Assembly (NCBI GenBank): GCA_026929865.2
Contig: CM049402.1
Location: forward strand, 27,045,001 to 27,109,000
DNA: 64,000 nt
Direction: 5' to 3'
Source of the DNA: Hyperoplus lanceolatus
Lineage: Eukaryota; Chordata; Actinopteri; Uranoscopiformes; Ammodytidae
The notes under the pieces were generated by a model that did not search any database, was not told the origin of the DNA, and worked only from the letters and a program-made list of their open reading frames with translations. Both the position numbers and the translations under genes were made by a program. Positions 39,984 through 50,206 of the stretch are shown one piece after another. Each line of letters opens with the position of its first letter. The stretch's first letter is position 1.

Positions 39984-41422
39984 ATGCCTCCCTTATCAAA
40001 CGAGGAGTATCAAATACTCCTACAGAGGATTACAGCACTGGAAACAAAAATTAATCGAATAGAAGTGAACATTGAAGTGAATGGACTATGTGAGAACGAC
40101 ACCACTCTACCAGTGACTTTAAACGGAGGACAAGATCAAGCTAACACACAGCTAACTACCACCCACAAGGCTATGAAGAAACAAAAGGACCGTGTCCAGG
40201 TTAGTGATAACCCTCCCTGGAATCGTCTTGGTGGAAGGCCAAAGAGATTGGAAAAGGGAGGACGGATAACGGGCAAGGCCGAGCACCATGAGATGACTGA
40301 TCTGGATGGCTGGCCTGCGTTATCACCCAGGCACGGGTGAGGCCGCAGCAATGGATTACTGCAAGGGGGAGAGGTAACAACAACAAACTTCCACAGCAAA
40401 CAAGTGTGCAAGGGTCGAACCGGTTTACTCCACTGATGCAAGTCCCTAAATTTCCCTCTGATGACCAAGATAGCATGGCGCTTGCACACAATAAGGTAAG
40501 GCCTGAAAGCCAAGAGCCACAGAGAAAACTAACAACCGGGCTAACCAAGCTAACAACTGGGCCTGAAAATCTGATTGTTGGAGACTTTTCTGTTAGAGAT
40601 ATTAAAAGCATGTGTAGTGTTGATACCAAAGTACTCTGCTTTCCCAATGATATGGTGTCGGACTTAGAAAAAGGAATCCTGGAAATTGCAGCAGCACACA
40701 CAACTGTAAAGAAAATCATTCTGCACATCGGGTCAAATGATGTTGTAAAGCACGAGTCTGAAATGTTGAAACAGAACTTTAACAATCTCCTGAACACAGT
40801 CAGCTCACTGAATGCTGAGGTGTATATCAGTGGTCCTCTGCCACCAATCAGAAGAGGACTTGAGAGATTCACTAGACTGTTAGCACTGAACACGTGGCTT
40901 TCAATAGCGTGCCCTGACCACTCAGTGCATTTTATTGACAATTTTAACATTTTCTGGAACCGCAGGCAGCTTTTTAAGACGGATGGACTTTGTCTAAATA
41001 AGGCTGGAGTTGTACTATTCACATCCAACGTGATTTACGTCCTACGTCACCCATCTGTTCGTGCCAAGGACAAGGCCCAGGAGGAGAAGATAACACAGCG
41101 TAGCAGCAGCACCGAAGGACAACTGCCGGCCCCAGATGACAGCTCAGACCATGAGAGATATCAGGGCAGAGAGGAGGGGGTCCCACCCATAACAAGCCCA
41201 CCTCTTGCTCATTCAATCTCTCCTACAACCACCCTTTCTCTATCCTCTCCTGATCTGGGATTCAAGGAAATCGTATGTACCCCCAGCAGTCAACGTCCCC
41301 CTCAACTCGCCAATCTAAGCCACAGTGCCCGGCTCTTCACCCCTCCACGCAAACCCCCTCCGATCCCACCGCGACGTCATTATCATCAGGCTTGGGAGAC
41401 TGATGATGTCAGCATTTGTTGA
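39984..41422 (+). pseudogene. LINE ORF1 with SGNH esterase
   Basis: The ATG at 39984 opens MPPLSNEEYQILLQRITALE, whose heptad-like spacing suggests a coiled coil for ORF1 multimerisation. The frame stops at 40340 but continues in another frame from about 40337, a one-base loss. The esterase part has LIVGDFSVRDIK (nucleophile Ser), LHIGSNDV (GxND) and DGLCLNKAG in the last block, where the family normally has His after DGL. The C-terminal 100 residues are proline- and serine-rich. The missing His predicts no esterase activity. Confidence 0.8.
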
Positions 41423-41588
41423 TATGTGTCGGGCCGCGGCTACACAGTTATCGCCTTCGACCCACAGGATAAGCCGGGGAGCCCTGTTTTTCAAGGTTTA
41501 TTTCAAGAAACGGAAAACCGTTATCAAATCTGATAAGCATTCCTCTTCAGCCACAATCTGCTGAAATAAATCGGGCTGACAATGCTTC

Positions 41589-42728
41589 GAACACACTAAA
41601 TGTAGCTTTATTAAACATCAGATCCTTGGCAGGTAAAACATTTTTAATTAATGATCTTTTTACTATGCACAATCTTAATTTTATGTTTTTAACTGAAACT
41701 TGGTTAGAGATAACAGCTCAGCTGTACTGATAGAATCCGCCCCCCAACCTACACTTTCGTGAGTGAATCCAGAGTGCATAAAAAGGAGGGGGGGTTGCTA
41801 TTTTGTTTAAAGAATCTCTACAATGCAAAAAGATGTCTTATGGAAATATGTATTCATTTGAGTATGTGGCTCTCCAGTTAAATTCAGCCTCTAGAGCTAT
41901 TTTCATCAATATCTACTGGCCACCACAATACAATACAAGCTTTTTAGATGACCTTTCTGAGCTGCTGTCTGTAATCAAACCATTGTCTCTTATATGAAAA
42001 GGTTGGGTGGTCCTCTCTTAAAGAGAGACGTGACGCACATTGGCACATTTTTATTTACAAAGCCTTGACCGGGAAGCTTCCTCGTTATTTAACTGAAATG
42101 CTGCACATTTCAGATGGGCTTTATCAAACCCGCTCCACTGACATCCTTATGCTTTATGTCCCACAAGCCCGGTCTGAGCTGGGAAAGACAGCTTCAGTGC
42201 CCCAGACTCCTGGAACAACTTACAGCAACAAATTAAACTAAATACATTCATATCCTTTGGCCAATTTAAACAGACTATCTTGGATCTGCCAAACTCTACT
42301 TGTAACTGTTTTAATTAGGCTATATTGTATTTTATTCCTTTTAATTACTGCCACTCTTCACCACTTTGTAAATGTTTCAATTGTTTTTGTTTTCTCTTCT
42401 CTTCACTTGTGTATTTGATGTATTTGCATTGAATATTTTGTATGTATTGTTGTTTTGAATTTGTTTTGACTCGACATCGTTGAAAATGAGGGTCACCCCT
42501 CAATTGATCTCTCGAGGATAAATAAAAGTTAAATGAAATGAAAATGAAAATCTGTATTGAGTTTCACTGTGTATTAATTGTTGGAGACTTAAATATTCAT
42601 ATCGACAAACTCGAGGACAGATGTGCAAAAGAACTGTGCTGTGTCCTTGACAACTTTGGACTAAATCAGCATGTTGACAAACCAACTCATAACAAAGGGC
42701 ACACTCTGGACCTTATCATTCCAGAGGA
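41589..42728 (+). pseudogene. LINE ORF2 endonuclease, broken
   Basis: Begins LNVALLNIRSLAGKTF and FLTETWLE (catalytic Glu), then shifts frame near 41710. It reappears as GGGVAILFKESL and IFINIYWPP, is interrupted by the 41977-42548 insertion, and resumes as LIVGDLNIHID (Asp-x-Asn) and THNKGHTLDLII. A last frameshift near 42724 separates it from the downstream long frame, which starts with the end of this domain (LSDHSCLFF). It cannot yield a working endonuclease. Confidence 0.8.
41977..42548 (+). mobile_element. 3' end of a different LINE, nested
   Basis: Inserted in the endonuclease frame between codons that are contiguous in the 5.3-kb element. Translation shows the tail region of a LINE ORF2 (IGTFLFTKALTGKLPRYLTE and ARSELGKTA), then a non-coding end with GAGGATAAATAAAAG and an AAATG-type tail. 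The flanks share only AATC (41973-41976, 42549-42552), so any target duplication is 4 bp or eroded. It differs from the L2-like elements here; the clade is not assigned. Confidence 0.7.
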
Positions 42729-44969
42729 ATGAACATTTCAGACGTAACAGTGGCAGATAGAGGTCCCCTCTCAGACCATTCCTGTTTATTTTTTGAGAGT
42801 AAAATGTCTGTGCACACAACTGATCAATCAAAAGTAATCAAAAAACGATATATTACAGAAAATACCAGTGAAACATTTATTCAAGCATTTTCTTTAATAC
42901 CACCCCTCCCCTGTAACTCAGTTAATGAGCTTTTAGACAACTTTAACGGCAAAATTACAAGTGTTATAGATGCTATTGCGCCCACTAAGATGAAGGTTGT
43001 CTCTGGTAAGAAAAGATCTCCCTGGAGAAATGCCCCGCAGGTCAGAATAGAAAAAAGAGAGTGCCGTAAAGCGGAACGCAGGTGGCGAAAAACAAATCTC
43101 CAGGTTCATTATGACATCTTCAAAGAGAAACTTCACACTTTTAACTCAGAGATGAAAAGTGCAAGGCAGTCTTTCTTTTCTGACGTCATCACCAAAAACA
43201 ACAACAATGCACGTGCCCTGTTTGCTACTGTCGACAGATTAACAAACCCTCCTGTGTCAGTAGCGTCTGAACATCTCTCCACGAGGGCCTGCAATGAATT
43301 TGCCTTCTTCTTTACTGAGAAAATTCACAAAATTAGACAAGCTGTCACTGCATCAATACAAAGTTCAACATATGTGTCATCGCTATGCCCACTTAAAATC
43401 AATCCAAATGCAATGACACAATTTTATCTGATAAACCACAAAAACCTGGAGGACATTATACAACACCTGAACTCCTCCTCCTCCTGTTGCCTTGACATTC
43501 TTCCCACAGGCTTCTTTAAAACTGTTTTTAGCTGTATGGCCTCAGATGTTCTACAAATTGTCAACATGTCCCTTCGGACAGGTGTATTCCCACAGGCCCT
43601 GAAAACAGCAGTCATCAAGCCACTCCTAAACAAGAACAATCTAGATACATCGCTCATGAACAATTATAGGCCCATATCTAACCTACCATTTTTAAGCAAA
43701 ATCATTGAAAAAGCTGTTTATCAACAGCTAAATAACTACTTAGCAATGAGCAACTGCTTTGATGTTTTCCAGTCAGGATTTCGACAACACCACAGCACTG
43801 AGACTGCTCTGGTTAAGGTCCTCAATGACATCCACTTAAACACAGACAGTGGCAAAAGTTCTGTTTTAGTTTTACTGGATCTCAGTGCCGCTTTTGACAC
43901 AGTTGACCACGGCATATTACTAGATCGACTAGCAAACTGGGTTGGACTCTCTGGAACTGTACTAAATAGGTTTGAATCCTACTTAAAGGACAGAGACTAC
44001 TATGTGTCAATAGGCAATTTCACATCTGAGCGGACACATATTGAATGCAGGGTTCCCCAAGGTTCCATTCTTGGGCCTCTTCTGTTTAACATCTACATGC
44101 TCCCACTAGCTCAGATTATGAATAAGAACAAATTATGCTACCATAATTATGCAGACGACACACACATTTACATAACCATATCACCAGGAGACTACAGTCC
44201 GATACAAGCACTGAGTAAGTGCATTGAACAAATCAATGATTGGATGTGCCAAAATTTCCTTCAATTGAACAGCGACAAAACTGAAGTAACTGTCTTTGGT
44301 GCCAAAGATGAACAATTAAAAGTCAGTGCACAGCTTACATCTGTTATGCTAGAAACCACACACCAAGCCAGAAATCTTGGTGTTGTCATAGACTCCGACT
44401 TTAATTTCAAGAAACACATCAAATCAATTAATAAGTCAGCATACTACCACCTTAAAAACATATCAAGAATTAAAGGACTTATGTCTCAGCAAGATTTAGA
44501 AAAACTTGACCATGTATTTATCTTTAGTATACTTGACTACTGTAACAGTGTCCTTGCAGGCCTTTCAAAAAAATCTATCAGACAGCTTCAGCTAATTCAG
44601 AACACTGCTGCTCGAGTCCTCACTAGGACCAAAAAAGTGGATCACATTACCCCAGTTCTGAGGTCTTTACACTGGCTTCCTGTCACTCAAAGAATTGATT
44701 TCAAAATACTGATGTTGGTTTATAAAGCACTAAATGGTTTAGCGCCAAAATACATTACTGATCTGCTGATACGTTATGAACCGTCCAGAGCCCTTAGGTC
44801 GTCTGGGACAGGTTTACATACAGTCCCAAGAGTTAGGACTAAACGAGGAGAAGCAGCTTTTAGTTTTTATGCACCAAATATCTGGAACAAACTCCCAGAA
44901 AACTTGAGGTCTGCTGCAACTCTCAGTTCTTTTAAATCGAGTCTGAAGACTTTTTTGTTTCCATTTTAA
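42729..44969 (+). CDS. LINE ORF2 reverse transcriptase, 746-codon open frame
   Basis: An uninterrupted frame from an ATG at 42729. It starts with the last endonuclease block (LSDHSCLFF, residues about 14-22), then a basic linker (KKRYITEN). The reverse transcriptase follows: VIKPLLNKNNLD and NNYRPISNLPFLSK, motif A LLDLSAAFDTVDH with FDTVDH at 389-394, the [17 protein letters not shown] block, and the catalytic YADD at 474-477. The C-terminal domain includes DYCNSVLAGLSKKS, HITPVLRSLHWLPV and AAFSFYAPNIWNKLPENLR. In a working element this would be the C-terminal three quarters of ORF2. The RT motifs are intact but the endonuclease upstream is disrupted, so it is annotated as an open partial frame, not a functional gene. 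Confidence 0.85.
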   Translation: MNISDVTVADRGPLSDHSCLFFESKMSVHTTDQSKVIKKRYITENTSETFIQAFSLIPPLPCNSVNELLDNFNGKITSVIDAIAPTKMKVVSGKKRSPWRNAPQVRIEKRECRKAERRWRKTNLQVHYDIFKEKLHTFNSEMKSARQSFFSDVITKNNNNARALFATVDRLTNPPVSVASEHLSTRACNEFAFFFTEKIHKIRQAVTASIQSSTYVSSLCPLKINPNAMTQFYLINHKNLEDIIQHLNSSSSCCLDILPTGFFKTVFSCMASDVLQIVNMSLRTGVFPQALKTAVIKPLLNKNNLDTSLMNNYRPISNLPFLSKIIEKAVYQQLNNYLAMSNCFDVFQSGFRQHHSTETALVKVLNDIHLNTDSGKSSVLVLLDLSAAFDTVDHGILLDRLANWVGLSGTVLNRFESYLKDRDYYVSIGNFTSERTHIECRVPQGSILGPLLFNIYMLPLAQIMNKNKLCYHNYADDTHIYITISPGDYSPIQALSKCIEQINDWMCQNFLQLNSDKTEVTVFGAKDEQLKVSAQLTSVMLETTHQARNLGVVIDSDFNFKKHIKSINKSAYYHLKNISRIKGLMSQQDLEKLDHVFIFSILDYCNSVLAGLSKKSIRQLQLIQNTAARVLTRTKKVDHITPVLRSLHWLPVTQRIDFKILMLVYKALNGLAPKYITDLLIRYEPSRALRSSGTGLHTVPRVRTKRGEAAFSFYAPNIWNKLPENLRSAATLSSFKSSLKTFLFPF

Positions 44970-45111
44970 CCTGTACTTTTTATTTTATTTAAAGGTGTTA
45001 CTTCTTTTCATTCTCTTTTAAATGTCTTAATCTTGCCCCTGTAAAGCACTTTGAGTGGCCTTGTGTTTGAATTGTGCTATATAAATACACTTGCCTTGCC
45101 TTGCCTTGCCT
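44970..45111 (+). repeat. L2-like LINE 3' UTR and (TTGCC)n tail
   Basis: Short 3' UTR with GTAAAGCACTTTGAGTGGCC and TGCTATATAAATACACTTGCC, then repeated TTGCC. Same architecture as the end at 9.88-9.96 kb, with a different tail unit. Confidence 0.8.
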
Positions 45112-45193
45112 AGTCACATATAAATACATCACACCAACAAATACTGGTACACATACTGCCGGCACACGCTTCGGCGCTGGTGTCTTAAAAAAC

Positions 45194-45301
45194 ACTACCG
45201 CTTTTGTCCAAAGGTGCCGCTAGAATGAACTGAACTGAACTGTTTAAAGCTACTACGAGTAAGTCGGCAGGTTGGCGACACCTTTGAACAAAAGCGGTAG
45301 T
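45194..45301. repeat. 23-bp inverted repeat pair
   Basis: ACTACCGCTTTTGTCCAAAGG at 45194 is matched by an inverted copy ending at 45301 with one mismatch. It spans the left boundary of the MITE-like element and may be the relic of a smaller element. Confidence 0.6.
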
Positions 45302-46176
45302 ATTATTACGATGCCAGCTGTCGTGAAGCTGTTTTGTAGCTCGTCCAGGGAGTGCAAGAGTCAAATAATCAGGAAGCAATATGGTGCGTGGCGTCCGTGT
45401 GTTGAAAGTGTGAGGGCACCGGACTCTTTTTGGCTCCGTGAGTCTATGGGTGACACAGCATCAACTAATGCCAGTAAGTGCTAAACACACCTGATTGCAA
45501 TGAGTTGATGCATTGTCACCTCTCACGGAGCTGAACGAGTCCCCGTGTCCTCACACAAAGCGAATGAACGAGAGATGGCAGTTAGTTAGTATGGATCACG
45601 ATGAGGTAATGTGTTGTTGTAAATAATGACTATTTCAGATGAATAATGGTCATCTGATGATGCTGGTGAGGCAAAGTAAACTTTGTTTTAGTAGGCTACC
45701 GCTCATTCATTTAGGAGTAAAAACTGCAGTCTAGTTTCGCTGCGTGAAATTGTGTATACGTTGCTTGGCAACGCCCTCCCACCCGACTATCACTCTCCCT
45801 TTTAGCTTTTCTTCATTGCATTTTCTTTTCTTTCTTTGATGGTTCAGCCCCGTTATCAGTCATTATGACGACAAATAACTATCTCAAACAAGGCTCCCGC
45901 TCCCCTTCCCTCACCTGGAGGGATAGGCTTCTCAATTCACGTTCCTGCGCCACACTGAAATCTGCGACCAATACGGATATGTGACCATAGAGCATGCACG
46001 CGTGAACCGAAAATCGGACTGGGTGTACGACCAGATCAAATGCAGTAATAAAAACTATATAAAAACGTCTTTCTTTGCACTGATGGTCTCGTTTGCTGTT
46101 AAAGGTAATTTATGATTATGAGAGGAAACATGAGGCTGTTTAAAAGATATTTAAATGTTACTCGTAGCCGCTTTAA
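45244..46176. mobile_element. MITE-like element with TTAAAGC ends
   Basis: The left end TTAAAGCTACTACGAGTAA and the right end (reverse strand) TTAAAGCGGCTACGAGTAA agree at 17 of 19 bases. The 933-bp interior is non-coding and holds a 149-bp hairpin at 45408-45556. A one-ended relative starts at 34594. The superfamily is not assigned. Confidence 0.55.
45408..45556. repeat. Long imperfect hairpin
   Basis: The arms begin GTGTGAGGGCACCGGACTC and end GAGTCCCCGTGTCCTCACAC, with further pairing (GGCTCCGTGAG, GGTGACA, GCATCAACT) toward a roughly 30-base loop. It could be a nested MITE; a transcribed copy would fold into one long stem. Confidence 0.8.
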
Positions 46177-46342
46177 GGGATGTTTTCGTCTGGAAATAAA
46201 GATTATAATGAAATATATATTTTCGTCATAGTTTTCATTGACACTGTAGTGCACTCATCACTATGTATGTACACCTACATTTCCCTTAGACTCTTACATG
46301 ACTGCGTGTGGAGCCTGTAGAAGTAACCTTCACTCTGCCTAC

Positions 46343-46605
46343 AAAATGTATGGCTCACTTAGATGGGCACTGCGGCAGGTTCTGCTTGGACTGGAGCAGC
46401 ATTCTCCATCCATTAGTTGACTGGTGCAGATACGGTCTGACTGTTGCTCCAATGCACAGTATTGTGATTCAACTAGAGTAGCCAGCAGCTTGTCTCTTTC
46501 TGTGTTGATAAATGCCTCCGCTTCACTTTCCAGCAGCTTCTCTGCCAGTGCACGGCCTCCCTTTATGTGCCTGTTTGCGGTGGTGTAGGGGGACCCTCGA
46601 GAAAC
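46343..46605 (-). CDS. Candidate exon, unknown protein
   Basis: On the reverse strand, a helix-like sequence (GGRALAEKLLESEAEAF, INTERDKLLATLVESQY) lies in an open frame that begins after TTTGTGTGCAG (possible splice acceptor). It is followed by GTGAGC (possible donor) near 46344. I do not recognise the protein. The composition (alternating charged and hydrophobic residues) is more protein-like than other orphan frames here, but there is no second exon, so this is tentative. Confidence 0.25.
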
Positions 46606-46951
46606 TCTGCACACAAACTGTGACGTCTAAGAGAGCTGTAACAGAGCCATGATTTATTTGTAGGAGCTCTCTATGGAAAGCTGCAGTCCCATCAGTAATG
46701 AGCTGGACCTCCTATAAAGCCAGAGCAGTGTCAGTGTGACTCTCTGTGTCTCCTCTTGTGCATCATTGCTGGCTTTCCAGTGGGCTGTTATTTTGTATTG
46801 ACTGGTCGTTGTGTGAGGGCTGCTCTTGTATCAGCCAACCACTCTGCTGTTGGCCTGTGGCCTGCGTTGGCAAGTGTCCACTGTTCGCTTTGCATCCAGC
46901 CAGCTTCACGGAGCCCTCGACAAAACTGCTGTGAGTGGTTATTCACGCTGT

Positions 46952-46955
<4 letters not shown>

Positions 46956-47008
<53 letters not shown>
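46956..47008. repeat. (TC)n microsatellite
   Basis: About 26 CT units. Confidence 0.98.
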
Positions 47009-47011
<3 letters not shown>

Positions 47012-47172
47012 CATGCACAGAAATATCATCTTTATAATAACTGCACCGCCTGTGTGCTTCCAGCAACTGAGATAGGCATCCATGGAGGGTGCTCCAGTCC
47101 TGAGCCCATGCCAAATGGCTGGATGCTGGGGCAGCAGTGCCTGCAGAGGGGAGATGAATGTACCGAGCACCT

Positions 47173-47512
47173 TGTTTATTTCCTCTGCTGGAGGTATCTG
47201 CCAGAATCCAGAGAGGGCATGAGCATTTGCAGAACATTTAGCTGCATTCAGCTGTGCCAACAACCGGTCCTCTGATAACAAACAGTATCCCCTCACCTTT
47301 GGAGCCTTATTAGAATGGCACCTGAGAGGTCGTCAGGCACAATCCCTAGTGTCTTCATGGGGATATTTATTTGTTGCCATATTTCAGGCCTCAACACTGA
47401 TTATGGAGCACTTTGATATGGTAGGAAGCCTTTCCTCTGCTGTTCTTCCTGGATCCCAACTTGTTAAGAGTTAAGTTATTTAACATGAAAGAAAAATCTA
47501 TTTGAACTTCTT
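47173..47512. repeat. Duplicated block A (copy 1)
   Basis: About 340 bp, highly similar to 48159-48512. Shared blocks include ATCTGCCAGAATCCAGAGAG and GTGCCAACAACCGGTCCTCT. Non-coding as far as I can see. Confidence 0.9.
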
Positions 47513-47586
47513 GTATGTATGACTCAATAAATGTTCGCAGTATACAAAGAAAGTGAAGTTTGTGGTTTGAGCTGTCACAAACAGTG

Positions 47587-48150
47587 AGAGCTTGTTCTTA
47601 CAGCAGCTGTCACAGAAGTCGTCCAGTGACTACGTAAGACACCACTAAAACGTATTTAACACAGCAGTTGATTGTACAATCCATTTTTCAGTTCCAAAGT
47701 ATGTTTTTGTTGCATTGTGTGACAGTGTTGCAATCATTAGTTGCACATGCACAGACTCTAAAGACTGGGAAAGACAAAGTCCTTATTTGACCTTTGCCTT
47801 TGTGGAAAGTTTGTTCAGGCTTACCTGGTGCCAAAAAAACAATAGAAAATAGGCTAGTTAAGAAAAGTTGATCTTTAGTTCATTAAATAAAATATATTTA
47901 TCAACACCTGTCTCAGCACCGCTGCACAGTATGTGTGAAGACAGGCCAACACCTCTCTTCACACATACAGTGCAGACATTGAGCTTCTTGTGATTAATCC
48001 ACCTGAGGCTTTTTGGTTCCACACTTCCTGCTGTTGCTTCCACCTTGTTGTACTTTTTAATTTCCACTAATGAGTGAGTCAACTGTGAGTCAGACTTGTT
48101 TGTTCTTCTTCTTCTTGTATTTCTATTTTTTTAGTGTCACATTTTACAAA
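47587..48150. repeat. Duplicated block B (copy 1)
   Basis: About 560 bp, highly similar to 53461-54000. Shared blocks include CACAGAAGTCGTCCAGTG and CAGCACCGCTGCACAGTATG. A 74-codon reverse-strand frame is kept in both copies with a few substitutions, probably by shared descent only. Confidence 0.9.
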
Positions 48151-48158
48151 GAACGTCA

Positions 48159-48512
48159 TGTTTATTTCCTCTGCTGGATGTATCTGCCAGAATCCAGAGA
48201 GGGCATGAGCATTTGCAGACCATTTAGCTGCCTTCAGCTGTGCCAACAACCGGTCCTCTGATGCTTACAAACAGTATCCCCTCACCTTTGGAGCCTTATT
48301 AGCATGGCACCTGAGAGGTTGTCAGGCACAATCCCAAGTGTCTTCATGGATATATTTATTTGTTGCCAAGCCATATTTCAGGCCTCAACACGGATTATGG
48401 AGCACTCCTACTGTATATGATAGGAAGACTTTCCTCTGCTGTTCTTCCTGGATCCCTACTTGTTAAGAGTTAAGTTATTTTACATGAAATAAAAATCAAT
48501 TACAGCTTCTTT
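48159..48512. repeat. Duplicated block A (copy 2)
   Basis: Second copy of block A, starting within 10 bp of the end of block B copy 1. This indicates a tandem A-B-A-B arrangement. Confidence 0.9.
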
Positions 48513-49180
48513 GCAACAAAAATGTTAAAAAATATATGAATACATCTTTCTTTTCAGTTTAGGTTTTGAAATATAGAAAATATATGTGGTGTTGCTTCTT
48601 TGCAATAAATGATATACTCAGTGATGGCCTATATGTATGTTGGTGTGAGATGTTCAGGTGTAAAGGGTTTTTGATGCTTTCACGAATCACTCTCACGAAC
48701 AAAATGAAACAATAAACTTACATTTCACAAAACGTTAAACTATTCCTTCGAAAGTTCACCAGATGACATCATTCTTTTCTGGCCAATCTGTGTGTGCCTA
48801 TACTGTACTGTATGTGTCCAAGTCCCTACCTCCTCTAAAAAAAACCTTTATCCACAACCAAGCGGCTATCTGGGCTCAAATAGGGGCCACTGGAATGACA
48901 TCAGCATCAGTACAAAGCCGCAGCAGCAGAATAGCCAGAGGCAGATGAAGCGGCTCAAAGGTTAAAGTTAGGCAGCATTCAAAGAGAGAAATTCAAGAAA
49001 ATGAATGTCACACTGAGGACAGAAGGGAGTGCTTGGAACAAATACAAAGCAGGCAGAGAAAGAGACAGTGTGGAGTTAAAAAAGAGGAGAAAAGGGGCAT
49101 TGCTGAATGCCAAGGAGCGTGTTTAAAGCCCCTTTTCAAATTACATTTCCAATGCATACGAGGCATTATGTTGACATATA
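48513..49180. other. Unassigned stretch inside the split duplication
   Basis: No gene or element recognised. Confidence 0.5.
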
Positions 49181-49771
49181 CAGTCCCCTCCAAAAGTATC
49201 GGAACAGTAAGGCCAATTCCTTTATTTTTGCTGTAGACTGGAAACATTTGAGTTTGACACCAAAATATGAATATGAGACAATAGATCAACATTTCAGCTT
49301 TCATTTCCAGGTGTAACCGCATCAAGCCTGTGACCCTTGACATCACCAAACTTTTGCATTCTTCTTTTGTGATGCTTTTCCAGGCTTTCCGCAGCCTCAT
49401 TCAGTTGATGTTTGTTTTGGGTTGTTACTCCCTTCGGCCTCCTCTTTAGCAGGTACAATGCATGCTCTATAGGGTTTAAGTCTGGAGATTGACTTGGCCA
49501 GTCTAAAACCTTCCACTTCTTGCCCCTGATGAACTCCTTTGTTGTTTTTGCAGTTTTTTGGATCATTACCTTGCTGCATGATGAAGGATCTTCCAATCAG
49601 TTTGGTTGCATCTTTCTTTAAATTGGCAGACAAAATGTTCCTGTAGACTTCTGAGTTCATTGTGCTGTTGCCATCATGTGTTACTGTGTTGTTGTCAAGA
49701 TGCACCTTTACCAAAGTGATGGAAAGGCTAACGTTTAGAGAAAGAAAGAATCTGCTCATGATCCCAAACAT
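49181..49771 (-). pseudogene. Tc1-like transposase C-terminal remnant with one terminus
   Basis: After a TA at 49179-49180 the terminus reads CAGTCCCCTCCAAAAGTATC. On the reverse strand the DDE C-terminal region follows: [11 protein letters not shown] carries the third catalytic residue, and [18 protein letters not shown] ends near the second Asp block, where QQGNDP replaces the usual QQDNDP. Frameshifts separate these pieces. A plus-strand copy of the same region lies immediately to the right. Confidence 0.8.
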
Positions 49772-50206
49772 ACAAGCTCATCTGTGAAACACGGTGGAGG
49801 CAATGTCATGGCTTGGGCTTGCATGGCTTCTTCTGGGACGGGCTCATTAATCTTCATTGATGATGTAACACATGATGGCAACAGCAAAATGAACTCTAAG
49901 TCTACAGAAACATTTTTTTCTGTCAATTTAAGGAAAGGTGCAACCAAACTGATTGGAAGATCCTCCATCATGCAGCAAGATAATGACCCAAAACACATCA
50001 AAGGAGTTAATCAGGGGTAAGAAGTGGAAGGTTATAGACTGGCCAAGTCAATCTCCAGACTATAGAGCATGCATTTTACCTGCCAAAGGGGAGACTTAAG
50101 AGAGTAACCCCCTAACACAAACAGCAACTGAATGAGGCTGCGTAGAAAGCCTGGAAAAGCATCACAAAAGAAGAATGCAAAAGTTTGGTGATGTCAATGG
50201 GTCACA
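49772..50206 (+). pseudogene. Inverted second Tc1 transposase remnant
   Basis: Plus-strand copy of the same protein region: KHGGGNVMAWACMASSGTG, then [20 protein letters not shown] with the second catalytic Asp, then frameshifted PSQSPDYRACILPAK (the counterpart of SPDLNPIEH), and a degraded tail. No right terminus found. It pairs with 49329-49684 as a foldback. Confidence 0.8.

Larger units (their letters stand above)
39900..45111 (+). mobile_element. L2-clade LINE, near full length, nested insertion
   Basis: In order: ORF1 with a coiled-coil-like start and SGNH esterase (39984-41422), ORF2 endonuclease (from about 41589), reverse transcriptase and C-terminal domain (to 44969), a short 3' UTR ending GTGCTATATAAATACA, and a (TTGCC)n tail at 45090-45111. 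The 3' end of another LINE is inserted at 41977-42548. Frameshifts affect ORF1 near 40339 and ORF2 near 41710 and 42724. The 5' boundary is not defined. Confidence 0.88.

Noticed and set aside
40201-41028. 275-codon reverse-strand frame
   Set aside because: Antisense shadow of LINE ORF1.
47858-48082. 74-codon reverse-strand frame kept in both B blocks (also 53706-53930)
   Set aside because: The copies are recent duplicates, so shared openness is expected; no domain or splice context.
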